DNA from: a bacterium
Lineage (GTDB): Bacteria; Bipolaricaulota; Bipolaricaulia; UBA7950; UBA9294
DNA: 7,791 nucleotides
Assembly: GCA_030671645.1 (NCBI GenBank)
Contig: DAOVHV010000039.1
Coordinates: 1 to 7,791 of the forward strand
Reading direction: 5' to 3'
Part shown: in pieces, positions 7,265 to 7,791 of the stretch
Position numbering within the stretch: the stretch's first letter is position 1
Layout: the number at the start of each line of letters is the position of its first letter
Notes under the pieces: generated by a model
Told to the model about the DNA's origin: nothing
Database searches by the model: none
Seen by the model: only the letters and a program-made list of their open reading frames with translations
Position numbers and translations under genes: made by a program

Positions 7265-7293
7265 AGCATAACGAGATGCGCGCTTGAAGTGAA
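7265..7293 (-). promoter_or_regulatory. Possible sigma70-type promoter for the diguanylate cyclase gene
   Basis: On the - strand, TTCACT (7293-7288) and TATGCT (7270-7265) each match 4 of 6 consensus bases and are exactly 17 nt apart. Transcription would begin near 7258, only about 10 nt before the first candidate ATG. The match is moderate and could be chance, but the position between the upstream hairpin and the gene start is right. Confidence 0.35.
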
Positions 7294-7324
7294 ACGTCCC
7301 GCGGCACGGAATGCTGCGGGACGT
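7294..7324 (-). terminator. Strong hairpin after the DUF4438 gene, probable transcription terminator
   Basis: Two 12-nt arms (7294-7305 and 7313-7324) pair at 11 of 12 positions around a 7-nt loop, with a GC-rich core (CCCGC/GCGGG). The odd pair, 7303/7315, is a G-T wobble on the + strand and an A-C mismatch on the - strand. It lies 37 nt past the stop of the DUF4438 gene and upstream of the diguanylate cyclase start, as expected for a terminator between two same-strand genes. The T-run after it on the - strand is short (TTTC within ACGTTTC), so termination may be weak or factor-assisted. A protein-binding palindrome is an alternative. Confidence 0.55.
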
Positions 7325-7361
7325 ACACTGTTTCATGAATCGGTACGAAGGTTGGCTCTCG

Positions 7362-7791
7362 CTACTTGTCCTTCTCGGGTTCTACAAACGTTCCGTGGCC
7401 GAGAATGTCTGCGATATTGGCCTTGGGATCGATGACCGGCTCGATCAGCGGTGTGCCCGCGGTCAGCAACGTGGTCACGCCGGGGCCGTGGCCCGAGAGC
7501 AGGCAATCCGAGTGTACGACGATGCCGATGGTAATCGATCCTTGCCGATAGGTACGGCCGAAACGATTGTCGTGATCCATCAAGGCAACGAAGTCGCCGA
7601 AGCGGATCTTGTCCAGACCGTACTTCTGAACGGTCTCGGGATCGCTGGTCATGATGTCGTAGTCTCCTGTGCCCGGCATGTTGGCGCCGACGCCGGACCC
7701 CATGCAGTCGGCCGGGACGAGCGTGGTAACGGGAACGCTGAGCTTTCCATCATGGTCTTGGATATTCATGTTTTGCAATAGATGTGGATCC
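7362..7791 (-). CDS. DUF4438 family protein, 3' part (5' end outside the window)
   Basis: About 142 C-terminal residues are visible, and the frame stays open to the window edge (Asp-Pro-His-Leu-Leu precedes the TTG codon at 7778). The gene is therefore cut by the edge, and that TTG is probably internal. The pattern is what I recall for the C-terminal region of DUF4438 proteins: VPADCMGSG, a GDYDIMTSDPE stretch, then KIRFGDFVALMDHDNRFGR, a SITIGIVVHSDC strand, GHGPGVTTLLT, and a LIEPVIDPKANIADILG end. The many conserved glycines, histidines and aspartates suggest an ancient enzyme-like or oligomeric fold, but the biochemical function is not known to me. It is probably a separate transcription unit from the diguanylate cyclase gene, given the hairpin between them, and nothing visible links it to the signalling genes. 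Confidence 0.72.
   Translation of the reverse strand, partial: DPHLLQNMNIQDHDGKLSVPVTTLVPADCMGSGVGANMPGTGDYDIMTSDPETVQKYGLDKIRFGDFVALMDHDNRFGRTYRQGSITIGIVVHSDCLLSGHGPGVTTLLTAGTPLIEPVIDPKANIADILGHGTFVEPEKDK

Noticed and set aside
7248..7328. Longer start for the diguanylate cyclase at 7328
   Set aside because: The extra 27 residues are encoded across the hairpin and possible promoter and do not look like a signal or domain; TM1 follows the ATG cluster at 7247-7239.
7311..7781. 156-codon open frame on the + strand opposite the DUF4438 gene
   Set aside because: Antisense to a gene with clear family-like sequence; its start falls in the hairpin.
1..7791. Mobile element, CRISPR array or RNA gene
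   Set aside because: No transposase, integrase, direct-repeat array, tRNA-like or rRNA-like sequence was seen on either strand.

Overview
The window is bacterial, of moderate GC content, and gene-dense. It is dominated by signal transduction: histidine kinases, response regulators and both a cyclic-di-GMP synthase and a cyclic-di-GMP hydrolase. Membrane sensors, an exported solute-binding protein and the HD-GYP/GGDEF pair suggest a free-living, environment-sensing bacterium. I cannot assign a phylum. There are no rRNA or tRNA genes, CRISPR arrays or mobile-element genes.

Left part (1-5623, all + strand). This is a tightly packed run that probably forms one operon. It opens with the 3' end of a histidine kinase, cut by the window edge. 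A single-domain receiver protein follows with a 4-nt ATGA overlap. After a 63-nt gap comes a second set: an exported ABC-type solute-binding protein, then 3 nt later a membrane PAS histidine kinase, then 2 nt later a receiver/HD-GYP response regulator. The last gene is an unrecognised soluble protein of about 140 aa. The two kinases are clear paralogs, so the region holds two kinase/regulator modules in tandem with different outputs.

Right part (5664-7791, - strand). Convergent to the operon is a membrane diguanylate cyclase with a periplasmic Cache-like sensor. Upstream of it (at higher coordinates) lie a GC-rich hairpin and a possible promoter. The window ends with the 3' part of a gene for a DUF4438-type protein.

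How it may work together (inference). The solute-binding protein has no permease or ATPase gene beside it and is followed at once by a kinase with a mainly helical periplasmic domain. The simplest reading is that ligand-loaded binding protein talks to the kinase, which phosphorylates the HD-GYP regulator and changes c-di-GMP hydrolysis. The convergent GGDEF enzyme would provide the opposing synthesis under its own periplasmic input. The binding-protein/kinase/HD-GYP module and the unknown 140-aa protein at the operon end are the parts most worth follow-up.
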